64,000 nt of DNA, from positions 44,358 to 108,357 of the forward strand of contig UZAN01039755.1 of the NCBI GenBank assembly GCA_900618425.1, given 5' to 3'. Made by a program: the position numbers and the translations under genes. Each line of letters begins with the position of its first letter. Positions within the stretch are counted from its first letter, which is position 1. The stretch comes from Echinostoma caproni (taxonomy: Eukaryota; Platyhelminthes; Trematoda; Plagiorchiida; Echinostomatidae). Positions 48,990 through 61,159 of this stretch are shown here, piece after piece. The notes under the pieces are model-generated. The model was not told where the DNA came from, did not search any database, and saw only the letters and a program-made list of their open reading frames with translations.

Positions 48990-49070
48990 TTATTTACTTC
49001 CTTTGATGTTTATTAGGTATGCAAATGTGCAGTCAATTTTCAGGAAAGGGCCGCAGCCATATACTGCCTA
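48990..49070 (-). repeat. SINE 3'-tail fragment
   Basis: On the minus strand GGCTGCGGCCCTTTCCTGAA leads to AATTGACTGCACATTTGCAT and a terminal GGAAGTAAA. Fifth member of the shared-tail family. The upstream head is not recognisable. Confidence 0.65.
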
Positions 49071-49413
49071 CCTAAAGGAAAATAGAGAGATGCGAATCAC
49101 TTCACTGTCAGGTACGACAAACAGCTCTCACATAACCGTTATCTGCGTAGTGTCCGGAGTTAACATTCTGCATGGACCTAAAAGATTTTTAACAATTCAA
49201 TATAACTAGTTCTTGATTGCATGCTGAACTCGGGCCAGATTCAACTTCAAAATTGCTCCGTTGCAGCTGTTTCATTGTTTTATGGATGTAGTTTATTGTA
49301 CGTCCACAGTGGGCTTGATGGATATCATTGAACCTCTTGAATGGTGATAGAGTAAACGGTTTAGACCGGTGACATTTTTATTCGGGTGGTTACGCAATGC
49401 ATGAAACGCTACT

Positions 49414-49791
49414 TTGCGAATGCGACGTTACACGTCGGTAAATCACTGGCCCAACCGTACAACGGCCAACCAGCAAGTGAGAAAGTGCGGTATACTGAGA
49501 GAGCGCCGTTGCATAGACATGAAATATATTATCACCTGTATGGTTTATAGTAGTCTGCCTAAATCTGGGAACACACTGGAAAATCCGAATTCACAGGGGT
49601 GCGACATACCAGGAGACTTAATGCAATCCCAGGTGAATCCTCTCTTGTTCAACAAGTTTGCAGATTATTTTAATAATTTCTATTCGTGGAAAATTACTGA
49701 ACAGAGAGTGACAAGTGAAAGAGTGATTACTAAAGTTCATCTAATGGATAGGTTGACATGTGAAAACCATGCCTCGATCTTTATTTGGTGA
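49414..49791 (+). CDS. open frame, possibly a LINE linker fragment
   Basis: 125 codons. The block NPLLFNKFADYFNNFYSWKI resembles the short motif between endonuclease and RT in CR1/L2-like LINEs (K-F-A-x-Y-F), but RT motifs do not follow. It may equally be a chance frame. Confidence 0.2.
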   Translation: MRMRRYTSVNHWPNRTTANQQVRKCGILRERRCIDMKYIITCMVYSSLPKSGNTLENPNSQGCDIPGDLMQSQVNPLLFNKFADYFNNFYSWKITEQRVTSERVITKVHLMDRLTCENHASIFIW

Positions 49792-51999
49792 TTGATGTTC
49801 TAATGGGTGCAAACAAACTAGCAATCCATTTTGTCATGCTTTATGTTGAAAGGAGAATCGAGCATCGAGCATTCGAGATATGCAAAATTACAAACTAATG
49901 GAAAAGGCTTCAGTTCGTAAATTGCTTATGTTGTACTTTGGTAAATACCTCTATTGCTGGTTGAGATTTCCTGGGAATTTGTCCCTTTGAACGATCCTTT
50001 CATTCCTTTTAGAAGATTGATGCGAAATCCGATAACGTGTGCCCGAGGGACCGGATTTCACCAATTTGGACGAGGAAACAACATCAACGAACGTATTAGC
50101 ATTTAATTTCCACCTGATGAATGTGATACAGTTAGGCTTTTCAGACCACTGCTTGATAAACTGCACTTGCTAACAAGAATTTGTTTGCATGAGGAAACTA
50201 AATAGAGGTTACATTAAATGCGGCCGTAGCAAAAATCAATGTGCACAGAGTTCTAAAAACAAGGAGGAACTCTTTGAATGTTTTTACTGGGATGTTTTGA
50301 CGAAATTCAAAGGGCGACGAATATCGGGAATGATAGGAAGATTGATAAGTGAAAGATGTTCTATTTACAATTCACTTGATGATTCACAAATAGAAGACAA
50401 TTAAAATTTTCTTAATCATCTTGCTTTCTTTCTCAGGGTTTTTTTATTCAGTTACTTTTCTCTGTCAAAACCTCATCGCTGTAAATTTTTATTTGATAGC
50501 CGTGATTGATCAGGAATTGACCCTGTATCATTTGGGCCGTATTCGGCTTCATTCAGGATGAACAATAACGTGAACACGTTTCTGCGTTCAACCAAACATT
50601 GCAGGTTTGACATTCGTGAGCATAAAACGATTGAGCTCCTACGGCAAGTGTACTTGCTGAGTGATAAACTATATGCACATGGATTTTAAACTGGTTAGAG
50701 TGAGTGATTGCTCACCTGAAAGAGGTACAAGCAGACTATACGTATACGTGGAAACTAGAAAAGCAATCAATTCCTATCCAATACCACCCCTAATTTCTAT
50801 TAGTTAGGACACGAGCCAGAAATAAGACAAGGACACTCATCCACGGGAGTGGAAAAACTGCAGCCCTCCTAATTTATTGTTGAACGACAGTCATGGAATA
50901 ACTACGAATGAACCTGATTTCGAGCAAACCATTTAGTGATCTAAACTGAAATACAGTGACCGTCGAAGGTAATTAGAAAGCAATAAGATCAAATGGGCAA
51001 AGTGAATTCGTGCACTAGGAGAGATCTAATTAGGTGTAGAGTCCAGAAATTTCGAGGATTCCAAACGTTGATCAATAGACGCGCTGGCCTTCAGTAAAAG
51101 TGCTTGCTTTCAGAGAATCATTGAGCATTATTTCCTATAGTGAGTACTCAATGAAATTCCCTGTTGGATTCCAGGTCACACTGTATTACTACGTCAAACA
51201 TGAGACAAGATGCGTGCAGTGAGCCGGTGCATCATTCCATGCATTCATCTGTCTTTGTGACTGTTCCAAATAAAATGGGTTTCCAATTAATTTTATAAAT
51301 TTTATTACCATTGAGGAGGGAGTACTATGACGCATCATCGTCCCTGTTCACTGAGAGTGGCAATCAGATAAAGTATGGTAGAACATTTGGATCAATTTTT
51401 CCTCCAGTTCGTATACTACATTGTTTGGAACAATGCTTCATGAACAGTTTATCAACAGCTCGGAATATTGAAATTTGCTACAGGAAGAATATGTTTGTCA
51501 ACCCAAATATCACCATTTCCTACTCGTTTCACGTTGGAGCACACCAAGGACAATATCTGATCTCAAATAAGTTGTTTCGTGGCTGCTTGATTAGTCTAAA
51601 TTTACTTCTGTATTTAAACTCCATTTTTCTTTCCAACTGCGGATCTTTGTGATCTACCAGCTCTGCATTCATTTTCCTAATACTTTTGATCGCGATGGTC
51701 AATCAAGCGTAAACTCACAGCTACTTATGATTTGTAGCTCCAAACTGTTCAGATCGATTTTAACTGATAAGTGTTCACATTTTATCGTCATTCTCGGTAT
51801 ATGCAATCAACCGTCTACTGAATGAACTAGTTTACGCCGTCCCCACTTGAGTTCTCTGGGCTGCGACCTCCGAGGTTTGAACTTTATCAACACCCACACT
51901 CAACTTTTATGTAATACAGGGTTAAACTGGCACACCATCACAGCAATCCAAAGAACGGGAGGCTATTTGGTTAACTATTACGAAGTTTAAGAGGTTTCA
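49792..51999. other. no recognised gene
   Basis: Frames at 49951-50166 minus, 50189-50404 plus and 51311-51652 plus have ordinary composition but no domain or convincing splice context. Confidence 0.42.
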
Positions 52000-52472
52000 C
52001 AGATGGTTCTCAGAAGTTAACGGTCGTTCCCCAGGGCTATTCGATTCACCCTCTCCATCACGCCCAGTTGTACTACTGAAAGTTGATTATGCTCTATCCT
52101 GTTCACTTTCGAAAATAAACGACTCAAACAATATTTCCCTAAACACCGATAAGTTTGGTTTGCATATCTAAAAGACATATCTCTCCACGAGCTAGTTTTG
52201 ACAGTGAATTAAATCATACTAATTACAGATAATTGAAAACCCATGTGTACTAGGTGTATTCAGCGGACAGTTTGGGTGTAATTACTGGGGAATCTCTGGT
52301 TAATCATGCATTTGCTAATATTATCAAGAAAGCTAGGAGCTGGTCCATATTATTACAATTAAGGGACATTGTTTTACCAACTCGAAACGTTTTTTTCATT
52401 AGAGGAGGATACAGGGTGTACAAGGTATTGTTCTGCAGTTTTTCCAACATTAGTGATTATCACAGCCACTGA
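52000..52472 (+). pseudogene. LINE reverse transcriptase C-terminal relic
   Basis: In shifting frames the stretch shows DYALSCSLSKINDSN (about 52086-52130, from the A-D-D...L box, now without the second aspartate). Further on, in the frame 52254-52472, come SLGVITGESLVNHAFANI and then LLQLRDIVLPTRNVFF, which match the L-G-V...W..H...I and L-R.L..-L-P-T-R blocks of trematode LINE RTs. The reading breaks down after 52472. Inactive. Confidence 0.65.
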
Positions 52473-55400
52473 ACCGTTTTTTTTGGTAGTGACCTGAATA
52501 GAATGGGTACCGACCATTTGGTGTGGTAAGTTCCAGCAAAGCATGATTCGAACCACCGATATGAGTCAGATGATCGTTTTAGCTGTGTTTGCCAAATTTG
52601 AAAGTAGCAATAGCAATCGGGTACAAGACAATGACCGATTACCGCTATTCATTCTGCATATAATGTTCAACTAACTTTTTCGGCCCAAGCCCTGGATCTA
52701 TCGATAACTACCATCACAGTTTCCGCTCAAACTCAATTACAGAGAGAAACGTTACCCAAAGCTGTCATAAAAAAACTGAAAACGGTACATTCCGTAAAGA
52801 ATGACGCGGGCCTTTTCGCGGCAGTTCAATTACGTATCGCAATTAAACACACCTGGATTAAAAAAAGTATTTTCAATGCTTTCGGTTTTAAATGTAGCAT
52901 TGATTTTCTAGTCCAGTAAAGCATGAAGCTCAATTTCCCTACTACTATATTCATCGTCTAAGCCGATAGTTTAACAACGCAACCAAGTGTTGGTAGGAAT
53001 CCACACAACCAAATCCCAATGACCGCATTGAGACAACACAGAATAGTTCTTCTATTTTCGTACATGAAATCGCGGATTTTTGCCGGGATAAATGAAGTAT
53101 TTGGAATGATTTGAAAATGTTGTCTTTCGAAATCTGATTACTGTTAGACTGTGTTTAAAACATTTTCCTGTGCAAAATGCAACTTAAAACTTAAAAAATG
53201 CAAGGGCTTATGGAAATAGGTAAATTCAGTTATTTTTTAACGGAACAATGCATTTTTCCATCTGATTCTTCATGTGGAGCGTGTATCAATACAAATGTTC
53301 CTTTAATCGAACACATATTGGAAAGAGAACCAGTTAGCATACTTCCAGATTTTGTGATAAGAACTTTTTCCTTACAAAATGAAAAATGGTAAACATACCC
53401 CATGGTTCGTCCGCAATTTATTTGATTGAATAAGACGGTTGAATGTCTGAAATGGTTCCATGAAGCTGACACGTGATCTGAAAATAGAATCACAAGAATT
53501 GTAAATGTCGAATCACTAAATAGCCATGTTCAAAAAAAGAAAAGAAAGGTATTCTGTTCTTCAATTACATCTACAAAAGTGATCAAACTATTGGTGGAAA
53601 AGACGTGGAGCTTCCATGGTCACTCTCAGTTTGTTGATGAAAGTGCTCGAAATTAACAATTTTTGCCGCATACTCCTGTGTAACATCCCACTTGGCAAAG
53701 CCTATTCATCAATGGATTTCGTTATTCCTCAGTAGAAATATATTGTTTAGGCGCCAAGCAACATGACAAATATCTATGACTATCCCAACTTCAGGCTCAT
53801 ATGGCTCTTCTACCCCTCTCCTCATTACCGGATATCCTCTGAAAATCTAAACAACAGAAAAACCCTACCTTTCCTTCAGAACTCCTAACCGGTCGTTTCG
53901 ATTCACTCCAGTAATAGCTGTTTCCATTTCGCTACTATGAAGCTTCCTCTACATGTCAGCTATCGACGGGAAAACTACAAACTGGATGTCCTTCGTCAGC
54001 GAGTAATGTTAAAAATATCTCAGTAAAACGAAAACAATAAAGATCAAGTTTCTTCCATGGCGGTTATCAGAATTGCGAAAATAATACGATTCTACTATGA
54101 ATTGAAAATTGAGATAAAAGGATAGACCCAAAGTAGGCACATGACATGGAGTTATGCATAATCCAGTAAACCCAGATTATTGTTTCAACTTTGATAACTG
54201 ATGGCAATTTCAAGTGAAATAAAAAATAATTTGCATTATGTTTAGCAATGAGTTTTTCCAATTCTTCCTTATTATTCCCCGGTGCTTTTGCTGGACAACT
54301 TAAGAAATACTTCAGAATTCGTCAATGCTGTTTGTCGATTACCGGTCGTGTATTTTAATACCCATTGATGATCTATCTAAAGAACCGTGTGAAATACACT
54401 TATCCGCATGTTTAATCTCCTCTGACGCCACTCGACAGTCGCATGACGACCTCATTCATCCACGTAGTCCATACATCCTTCATTCCTCTTTAGCATCAAC
54501 CTATACAGAAATTCCGCAGTCCCTTATCTTGCTATAATCATCGCGAACCGATTTTTGACTTAAATATGGACATCTGTTCATGCTTATACAAATATAACAA
54601 ACATTTTTGTGGTTGGAGTGACTAAACCTCAAAGTATCGCCTCCGTTTTATTCTGTCTAACTCAAAATAACGAATACAAGGCTGCTGTAACGATTATTGG
54701 ACGAAAAATAAATACGCAAGTGACTAGTATGTATTTAAATTCTCTCATTGATCGCTAGGTTCCATAGAAGTTGTGATGCGCTTAACTTATTTTCTTCATT
54801 GACTGTAAGCACCACGTTTCACAAATGCTCCGCCTAAATTTGTGTTGTGGCTCCGAGCATTACAACTCTTCCCTTTCGTTTGATAAGCTTCTGGTTATTA
54901 AGCAATTGTACCAAGACCAATCTATAACTTATAAATATACAGTTCTTTCAGCTTATAATGGGACAGCCCATTCAAGACACGTAACATGGATTCATTGATT
55001 AAGTTTCAAAGCATCACGTGCCAAATACTCTGCTTTCCATATTTGGTATACACACCTGAACAAATCGTGGAAATGTTTCTACCTTGGAGGTTATCAAACG
55101 CACATCCCATCATCTGTTGGTTCCCGCTTCTGTCAAAATTATTACAGAGCGGATTTGTAAACTCATAGTATTTTCCTGTTGTTACATTTTGCTATCGATT
55201 ACAATACTAGCTGTAGCTGAACTTCGGGCAGGCCAAAACAAAAACATGAGTCATCTACTGGATTCCATCATGTGCAAAGCAACTATAGCATGAACTGAAC
55301 TGTATTGATTTGATTGGGTCTCTTCAGCAGTGCAAATCTATCGACCCAATTAGGGGTCCAACCCGAGATCTCCTAGGCGACCGGGTATCCGACCAGATCG

Positions 55401-55744
55401 TTTTTCATTGTCCTTACAAATCATATAGCACAACTGACCACTGAGAGATTGTTGCGGGAGTCGCACCACACTCATATCAACTCCAGTCTCTTGATTTGTG
55501 ATTCGGTTGGAAGGATTTCAATCCGACTACTTGGTACTACTTTCTTACACGACGAATTTCACTGCATAACTGACTGTGAAACATAAAGCTTTTCGTGTAA
55601 TTTATCAACTTACCCGTGGTCACTAGCTTCTTCCTGAACCCATTTAATTTCCTCCTTACCATTGCAAAGAAACGATCCATGTATTTTCCACAGTTGAAGC
55701 CAACTTCTTTCACTCTAGCGGATTGGAAAGCTTAGATTCTCCGC
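52473..55744. other. no recognised gene; one ambiguous exon-like block
   Basis: 53230-53478 is open on both strands: plus to a GTAAAC donor, minus after a TGATTCTATTTTCAG acceptor. Neither strand can be preferred. A minus-strand B-box-like GGTGGTTCGAATCATGC lies at 52541-52557. A block after GACGCCACTCGACAG (54436) is open for 33 codons. No domains are recognised. Confidence 0.4.
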
Positions 55745-55950
55745 TTGCCTCCCAAATACGCAAACCGGACTCGTTCAGCCAGACCAAATACGCTTGGTCA
55801 CTGTTTTTTAGCCCATCTTGACAACTGTGACTTGCTTTTCACGCCCAGTGAAAGGTACAAACAAAACGATCCAAATTTCACGCCAGACGATTCAATTGGG
55901 GGTATGGGGCGGAGGGGGAAGGAAGGTTCTCGTAGCTCGTCGGGTGAACT

Positions 55951-56109
55951 GAATTCCATTTCGGCTGTACGCCGAGCTTGGCAATTTGCTTGCAAACATT
56001 TCATCACCAGTCGAGATGACATCATCAGAGCCTGTGAAATGGCTACCTCACTGATGATGAAACGTTTGCAAACAGACTACCAAGCTCAGCGAGCTGGCGA
56101 AATGGAATT
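55951..56109. repeat. 60-bp imperfect inverted repeat
   Basis: Arms 55951-56012 and 56050-56109 are about 80% complementary. Both contain a GAATTCCATTTCG...GAGCTTGG...TTTGCAAAC...TTTCATCA core. The right arm reads CACTGATGATGAAACG, a motif similar to CACTGAAGATGAAACC at the edge of the neighbouring foldback. It ends a few bases upstream of the LINE RT segment. Confidence 0.7.
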
Positions 56110-57672
56110 ATTTCATTGTTTTATCCATTGCGCTCACCGTGAGACATTCTAAGTATGCAGATGATATTGCCCTCTCTGTTTCCGTATATAAACAATCAGA
56201 AATGGTTGCAAATAACACAAAAATATCACACCTATTTTCGTATCCCACATTTGCAAAGTCTTAATTTTATTGATTAACCTGAGCTAACTATCCATCGGAC
56301 TTCACTTTCACGCACAATCCTTGGTTATTTGATTCAACAATACACTCGGAAGCACTAAACTCGAGTTTCGCTCATCTTGGAGTTTATCAGTAGTGCATAT
56401 CCCCCGTCTCGTCCAAGATGTGAATTCCAGACCCATTGCATGGAAGGTGTGTGAGTAACCACTGTGCCAATTAGCTCACACCATGGTTGAAACGAATTGT
56501 AAATTCATGTTTGTTCAGGTTTCATCTTCAGTGATAGTCAGTCAGTCAGTCACTACTCACAATTATTTGTGAGTTGAATGCGAATAATCAGTCGAGCCTT
56601 GTAGGTTCATCGATAAATCAGCCCATGCATAGAATTCTTGACTTGGTGGGAGTATTTTGATTGGAGTTAATAGATTGTCATCCATGTGTCCTTTCGTTGC
56701 TGTCGAGCCCATTGAAGCGACTGACTGTCACTGAAGATGAAACCTAAACAAACATGAATTTACAATTCGTTTCAACCATGGTGTGAGCTGATTGGCACAG
56801 TGGTTACTCACACACCTTCCATGCAATGGGTCTGGAATTCACATCTTGGACGAGACGGGGGATATGTACTACTGATAAGCTCCAAGAAGAGCGAAACTCA
56901 AGTCTAGTGCTCGGGAAATACCATCAATGTGCGTTCACCTTAAGCTGTTCCACATCTCCCTCCAACATTGTACATATTCAGGGAAAGCTGATGAGCATGG
57001 TCAAGTGAAGTACTTTGGTGTCACACATGAAAGTAACGTTCGCTGGTCCTTAAGTACCCAAACTGTTGCTAGCAAGTTGAAAGTTCTCTCCTTTCAGATA
57101 ACACGACTGAGCCACTTCTGTTTTGACATGTCGGTGATAACCGCTTTCGTTAGACAATGTGTTCTCCCTATACCCCTTTACTGCTTCTCTCTAATTTTCC
57201 CTGGTTTGCTGAGGGCCGAGTTTTAGCTGCTGGAGCATAGCCTTTCAATAATCAGCCGTGTATCGCAAGTTAGTTTATATGTTCTGATTGACCATATCTG
57301 TGGTGTTCATATCCATTGTGGTCATAATAATGCATGCTTGAAATTTGATTACAATATTCTATTTGATTTCACCCAACGTTTGCACATTGACCGGTGTGCA
57401 TGCAAATCCCACTCCTCCACCGGTTTCAAATACAGCCTCAACTCATCTCAGATATCTGTCAACAGGAACTCCTTGGTATCCTATCCTATCTTATCGGGAC
57501 ACTGACCGACAAGGTGTGTATTCGTTCGCAGCTTGCTAATGCCTTTTTTAGTTGAATGAAAATTTTGCACGCCAGATGCCCCACGTTTCCCTTTTACCAG
57601 TATATAGACGGTGATATCTTCCTGGCTGAAAACTTGTACTTGAGTCGCCAAAGCTTCAATACAATACAATTC
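56110..57672 (+). pseudogene. LINE (CR1-like) with intact YADD, split by an insertion, and (ATACA)n tail
   Basis: The first part (56110-56346) reads ALTVRHSKYADDIALSVSV with the YADD catalytic box intact at 56154-56165. After the foldback (56347-56914) the RT resumes: KYHQCAFTLSC, KYFGVTHESNVRWSLSTQ, then TAFVRQCVLPIPLYCFSL (about 56915-57210). The C-terminal part continues in shifted frames (LLEHSLSIISRVSQ, then CACKSHSSTGFKYSLNSS) to about 57530. A 3' UTR with CTTTTACCAGTAT and an AATACAATACAAT terminus (57659-57672) closes the element. It is 5'-truncated and carries stops. The nesting order is LINE first, foldback later. Confidence 0.85.
56347..56914. mobile_element. foldback element with ~195-bp inverted repeats
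   Basis: Left arm 56347-56542 and right arm 56720-56914 are reverse complements along nearly their whole length, with about 177 nt between them. Each arm contains GTGTGAGCT...TTGGCACAGTGGTTACTCACA and GGGTCTGGAATTC, which look like a degenerate tRNA-type A and B box, so the arms may be two head-to-head copies of a SINE-like unit. (GTCA)4 lies at the inner edge of the left arm. No ORF. No target duplication is evident. The insertion interrupts the LINE RT just after its catalytic box. Confidence 0.85.
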
Positions 57673-57949
57673 AAAAAATATACAACAGACTCAGTGCTGG
57701 GTACAGAAAGCATCTTTCACTCTCATCAAACTATCGGGATACTTAATGGTGGCATTGGTTTTAGAATAGACAAGGCGAAGAAACGGTAGGATGAAACTTT
57801 CCGATTAATGATTCATTTTTTGGACGTCCTTTTATCAAGTGAGTATCGGCTCGGAAATAATGATATCAAAAAAGTGGTTGATTTGTAATCCCGTAGGCTA
57901 GAAAAGAAGTTTTCGTCCACAAATTCATTTGGTAATTAAGTCGCACTGT

Positions 57950-58063
57950 TGCGCGCTCGATGTCTCACACTTTTACCTTTTGCCAGTATTGTGACAGTGG
58001 TCTTTTTCGGTTGAAAGCTTGCATATAACTAGCTAAAGTTCCGATACAATACAATACAACACA
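57950..58063 (+). mobile_element. second LINE 3' tail
   Basis: CTTTTGCCAGTAT...GACAGTGG, CGGTTGAAAGCTTGCAT and AAAGTTCCGATACAATACAA repeat the order of blocks at 57556-57672. It is a 3' end without coding sequence: a second, heavily truncated copy of the same LINE about 280 bp downstream. Confidence 0.75.
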
Positions 58064-59838
58064 AATGGCTGGGTGTCCGTGTTCGTCAAATGTGATTCTG
58101 TTTGAAATATTTGCGATTGAAGGTGTGCTCTTGGTGATCAGCTTGGAAACAAGTTAAACGGAGAGAATGGACCAACAGATTTGGTGTACTCAAACCAGGT
58201 GTCAAATGACGAACGCCTATTACCTCAGTTTAAAGATACTGTCTCGACGGAGGTTTGGGTGAAGAGTAGATTTTCCAAACACTGCTTCCTGTCTTGATAA
58301 CTCCTAATCACTAAATGATCAATAATGGCGCTTCCTATGTCCTCTGTACCTTCTGATCGTCACCAAGATAGGCAGCGTTCCTTTTTCAATTGGTACAGCG
58401 GACCGGCAGTACAGTGAACTTTGGTTGTATTATAAATGCTCCTGAGTAGATTAATCACCATGTAGATCGCTACTGTGGGTAGAATACCAATATGGCCATT
58501 TCAGATTAGGAGTGAACTTATGAACTTACAAGGCAATCGAGCTGTGTTTCAGATCGAATTCACTGCGCATTATTTAACTACAGGGCAGATGAATGAACAA
58601 TTTCTCTGTCCTCATCTGAGGCACTGGTTTCGACCTTGGTCTCTCCTGAAACTACTGCTCGAGATTGTCTTATTCGATTTTGATTATTTTTATCGGTTTC
58701 ACGAATACATCACCATCAAAGCCAAATGAGCGCACTCATCATTTCATATTTTCAGCAGTTGTTTTATAATGTGATTTTTGATAATCACCCGGGTTTCGGA
58801 CTACTCAATTTATCATCCCGAATACGTTCGACCGCGGGATTTTAGTAAGACCTAACAGATCTCCTAACATAATGTATGAACAGTAAGGTCAGTGACTCTT
58901 CTGATTATGCTACGTTTAATATTCTTACACTCTAGTTAACAACTAAAATCATAAAATCCATCAGGAAAACGATGTCCGAGAACGTGGGAAACAATTAGAA
59001 ACTGAAAATGACAAGACACTTGGATTGATCGATCATTAGAGTAACTCATCTTCCCACATCATGATGTATTGATGCTTTAGTTCCATCTCACAGAATATTT
59101 CAGTTTCTTGTGTGACCGTCAATGCACCTGTAAAATCCTGTTGGTTCGAGCTGACAGCGTTTCTTCCTTTAAAGCTGAAAGCTATAATGCACGAAAGAAC
59201 CAACTCGCGAAACATTCTGAAATGCAACGCACAATATTAAAACGAATACTAACAAATCCTATGCCCCTCGGTTATCTACAATGGTAGTTGACTAGGAAAA
59301 TTCAACAAAGAGCCAGACGTGAAGATCTACAAATGATAATGTCAGAAAAGATTTCATGTCACTGATTCCTTTGACAGCGAACCCAGTCAATCAATGTTTG
59401 GCTGAAAGAACAATTCCCAATGCTGGGCGAACTAATAATAACATGTCAGTTCCCAAGAAGGACAGTTCCAGGTCTTATTCTTAGACTGTACATCATCTGC
59501 TTGAAGTGTCTGAAAACTTCTTATGCACAAATGCCCAATATTGAGAATACTAACTCCGAACAGCTTGCTTTTTCATCTTTAACAACTAATTAGCTTTCAT
59601 CGTAAAATACCTGCTTCATAAGCCTTGATTTTCCGTATTCTATATCGTCTTTCTCTGAGTTCTTCGTATACGTTTCAATCATCCATTTTTATATTTCTCA
59701 ACTATAAAATAAGTTGATCGATTTCAACCACAAACAACCTTATCCTGATAATTATTCTTCTGTAAAAACAGCGCAATTACTCATGAAACTCATGGCGGAA
59801 TTGCCTATTCAATAAAACGGCAATAGTACTATCAATAA
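58064..59838. other. no recognised gene
   Basis: Short frames (58475-58729 plus; 59036-59227 minus) without recognised domains. Confidence 0.42.
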
Positions 59839-60099
59839 ACTGACGGTCGTTGTTTACATCGACAATTTGGATATATCCGAGTACAACCAAAACTATTGGT
59901 TTATAGACAACAAAATACTGTTAATGAACCCCAAAAATTTGGGTTCTCACTGTCGAAGATAGTAAGGGATAACCTTGAAGGCAATCGCGTGACCGTCAAC
60001 AATGAACTTATTGAGGTCAAACAAGTGCACATGAAGGACAACCAGACAAATGGCACTGCCGTACTAACCAAATGCAGAGAGCGAGAAATGTCGGTTTGA
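59839..60099 (+). CDS. open frame, unknown; possibly part of the Penelope-like element
   Basis: The frame follows a stop at 59836 and runs 86 codons to TGA, without an early ATG. The latter part (FGFSLSKIVRDNLEG... then NNELIEVKQVHMKDN) is hydrophilic with strongly R-initial codons, unlike the flanks. It lies about 1.1 kb upstream of the Penelope-like RT on the same strand, where the N-terminal region of such an element would be. I cannot match it to that region, so both readings stay open. Confidence 0.3.
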   Translation, partial: TDGRCLHRQFGYIRVQPKLLVYRQQNTVNEPQKFGFSLSKIVRDNLEGNRVTVNNELIEVKQVHMKDNQTNGTAVLTKCREREMSV

Positions 60100-61159
60100 G
60101 GATAGGCGAAAGATTTGTGTTTGTGATCACAGGACAAATTTGACTAACGGATGAACGGCAAACATAAATTTTTCAATATCCGGGCGGTGTTTGTTCAGTT
60201 ATGGCCGCAGGGATATTTTCCAGTTGAGTGAACTTTATTTGTCCAGAACATCGCATTGTTTCACCTTTTTCCAGTGACCCGATCTGATAAACTACTGTTG
60301 CACATTGTACTTTCATAAATTTTCTATTCATTGTTCTCCTGACCAAATACTCGCACGCCAATACCCCNTTCATGTACTTTTTGCCGTTTACTATTATTTC
60401 TATACCATTTGCTCAGCATTTTTGTCGACTGGAAATATCACCTAAGAGAAAACTTGATTCGCTATTTTATTATTCTTACCGTCGGTTACGTTAACTCAAA
60501 AAATTGCCTTACTGCGCATAGTTGACAACACTCAAAGCGCCTGCAATTCAGAGGACCTCATTACTTTTGGTAAGGTCATCTTTATGTCTGCGTAACTGGA
60601 CAAATCTGAGATGTGAATTTCAAGGAGAACTGAACAAGTCTCATCAATTGAAAACAGATGCCACCAGTGAGGACTCTGAGTTGCTCGTCTCGAGGTTTGA
60701 CGCATTGCTGAGTGTTACAGTTGGAATCACTTCCAGGTCTTCCGACCTAGCTTTACTTCATTTTGTCTGAAATTCCATTTCCCCTTATGTTAAAATGATG
60801 CTTATCAAACCCAAAACTAGTCCCAAGTTCTCGATTATTGAAATATCACGAAAAATACTATATTTTGACTTCTGCCAGGTTGTGCACAAAAATTCTGCTC
60901 TCAGTACGCAGGTAGCGGTCTTGAGCGCCTTAGATCCTTCTAGTAAATAAGGTGGAAGTTGGACGAAATTGGCATCATTCGAACTCACAAATGACCCTTC
61001 CCCAACAAGCCCCAATTTCAATGTATGATCGAAATCACGAACAAGGGGAAAAGATCTTGAAACTTCTACAACGTCTGTGAAGTACGGATTCCTATATCTC
61101 CGGCAATCACTTATTAGGCCAATTTAACCCAAAATTTAATCAAAATTTGTCGTTGAAGC
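60100..61159. other. no recognised gene; possible decayed upstream part of the Penelope-like element
   Basis: The frame at 60522-60770 (with FQGELNKSHQLKTDATSED) has ordinary composition. No RT motifs could be placed before about 61160. N at 60368. Confidence 0.35.

Noticed and set aside
49599..49634. 36-nt micro-exon-like block (CACAG before, CCCAG|GTGAAT after), in frame
   Set aside because: The acceptor has no pyrimidine tract and the block lies inside a longer open frame; the 36-nt, multiple-of-three length is probably coincidence.
53230..53478. Exon-like block open on both strands
   Set aside because: Each strand has one plausible splice site and one poor one; no basis for choosing, so no CDS was called.
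57000..57030. CTGATGAG string as a ribozyme core
   Set aside because: It lies inside the LINE RT coding region and has no GAAAC box.
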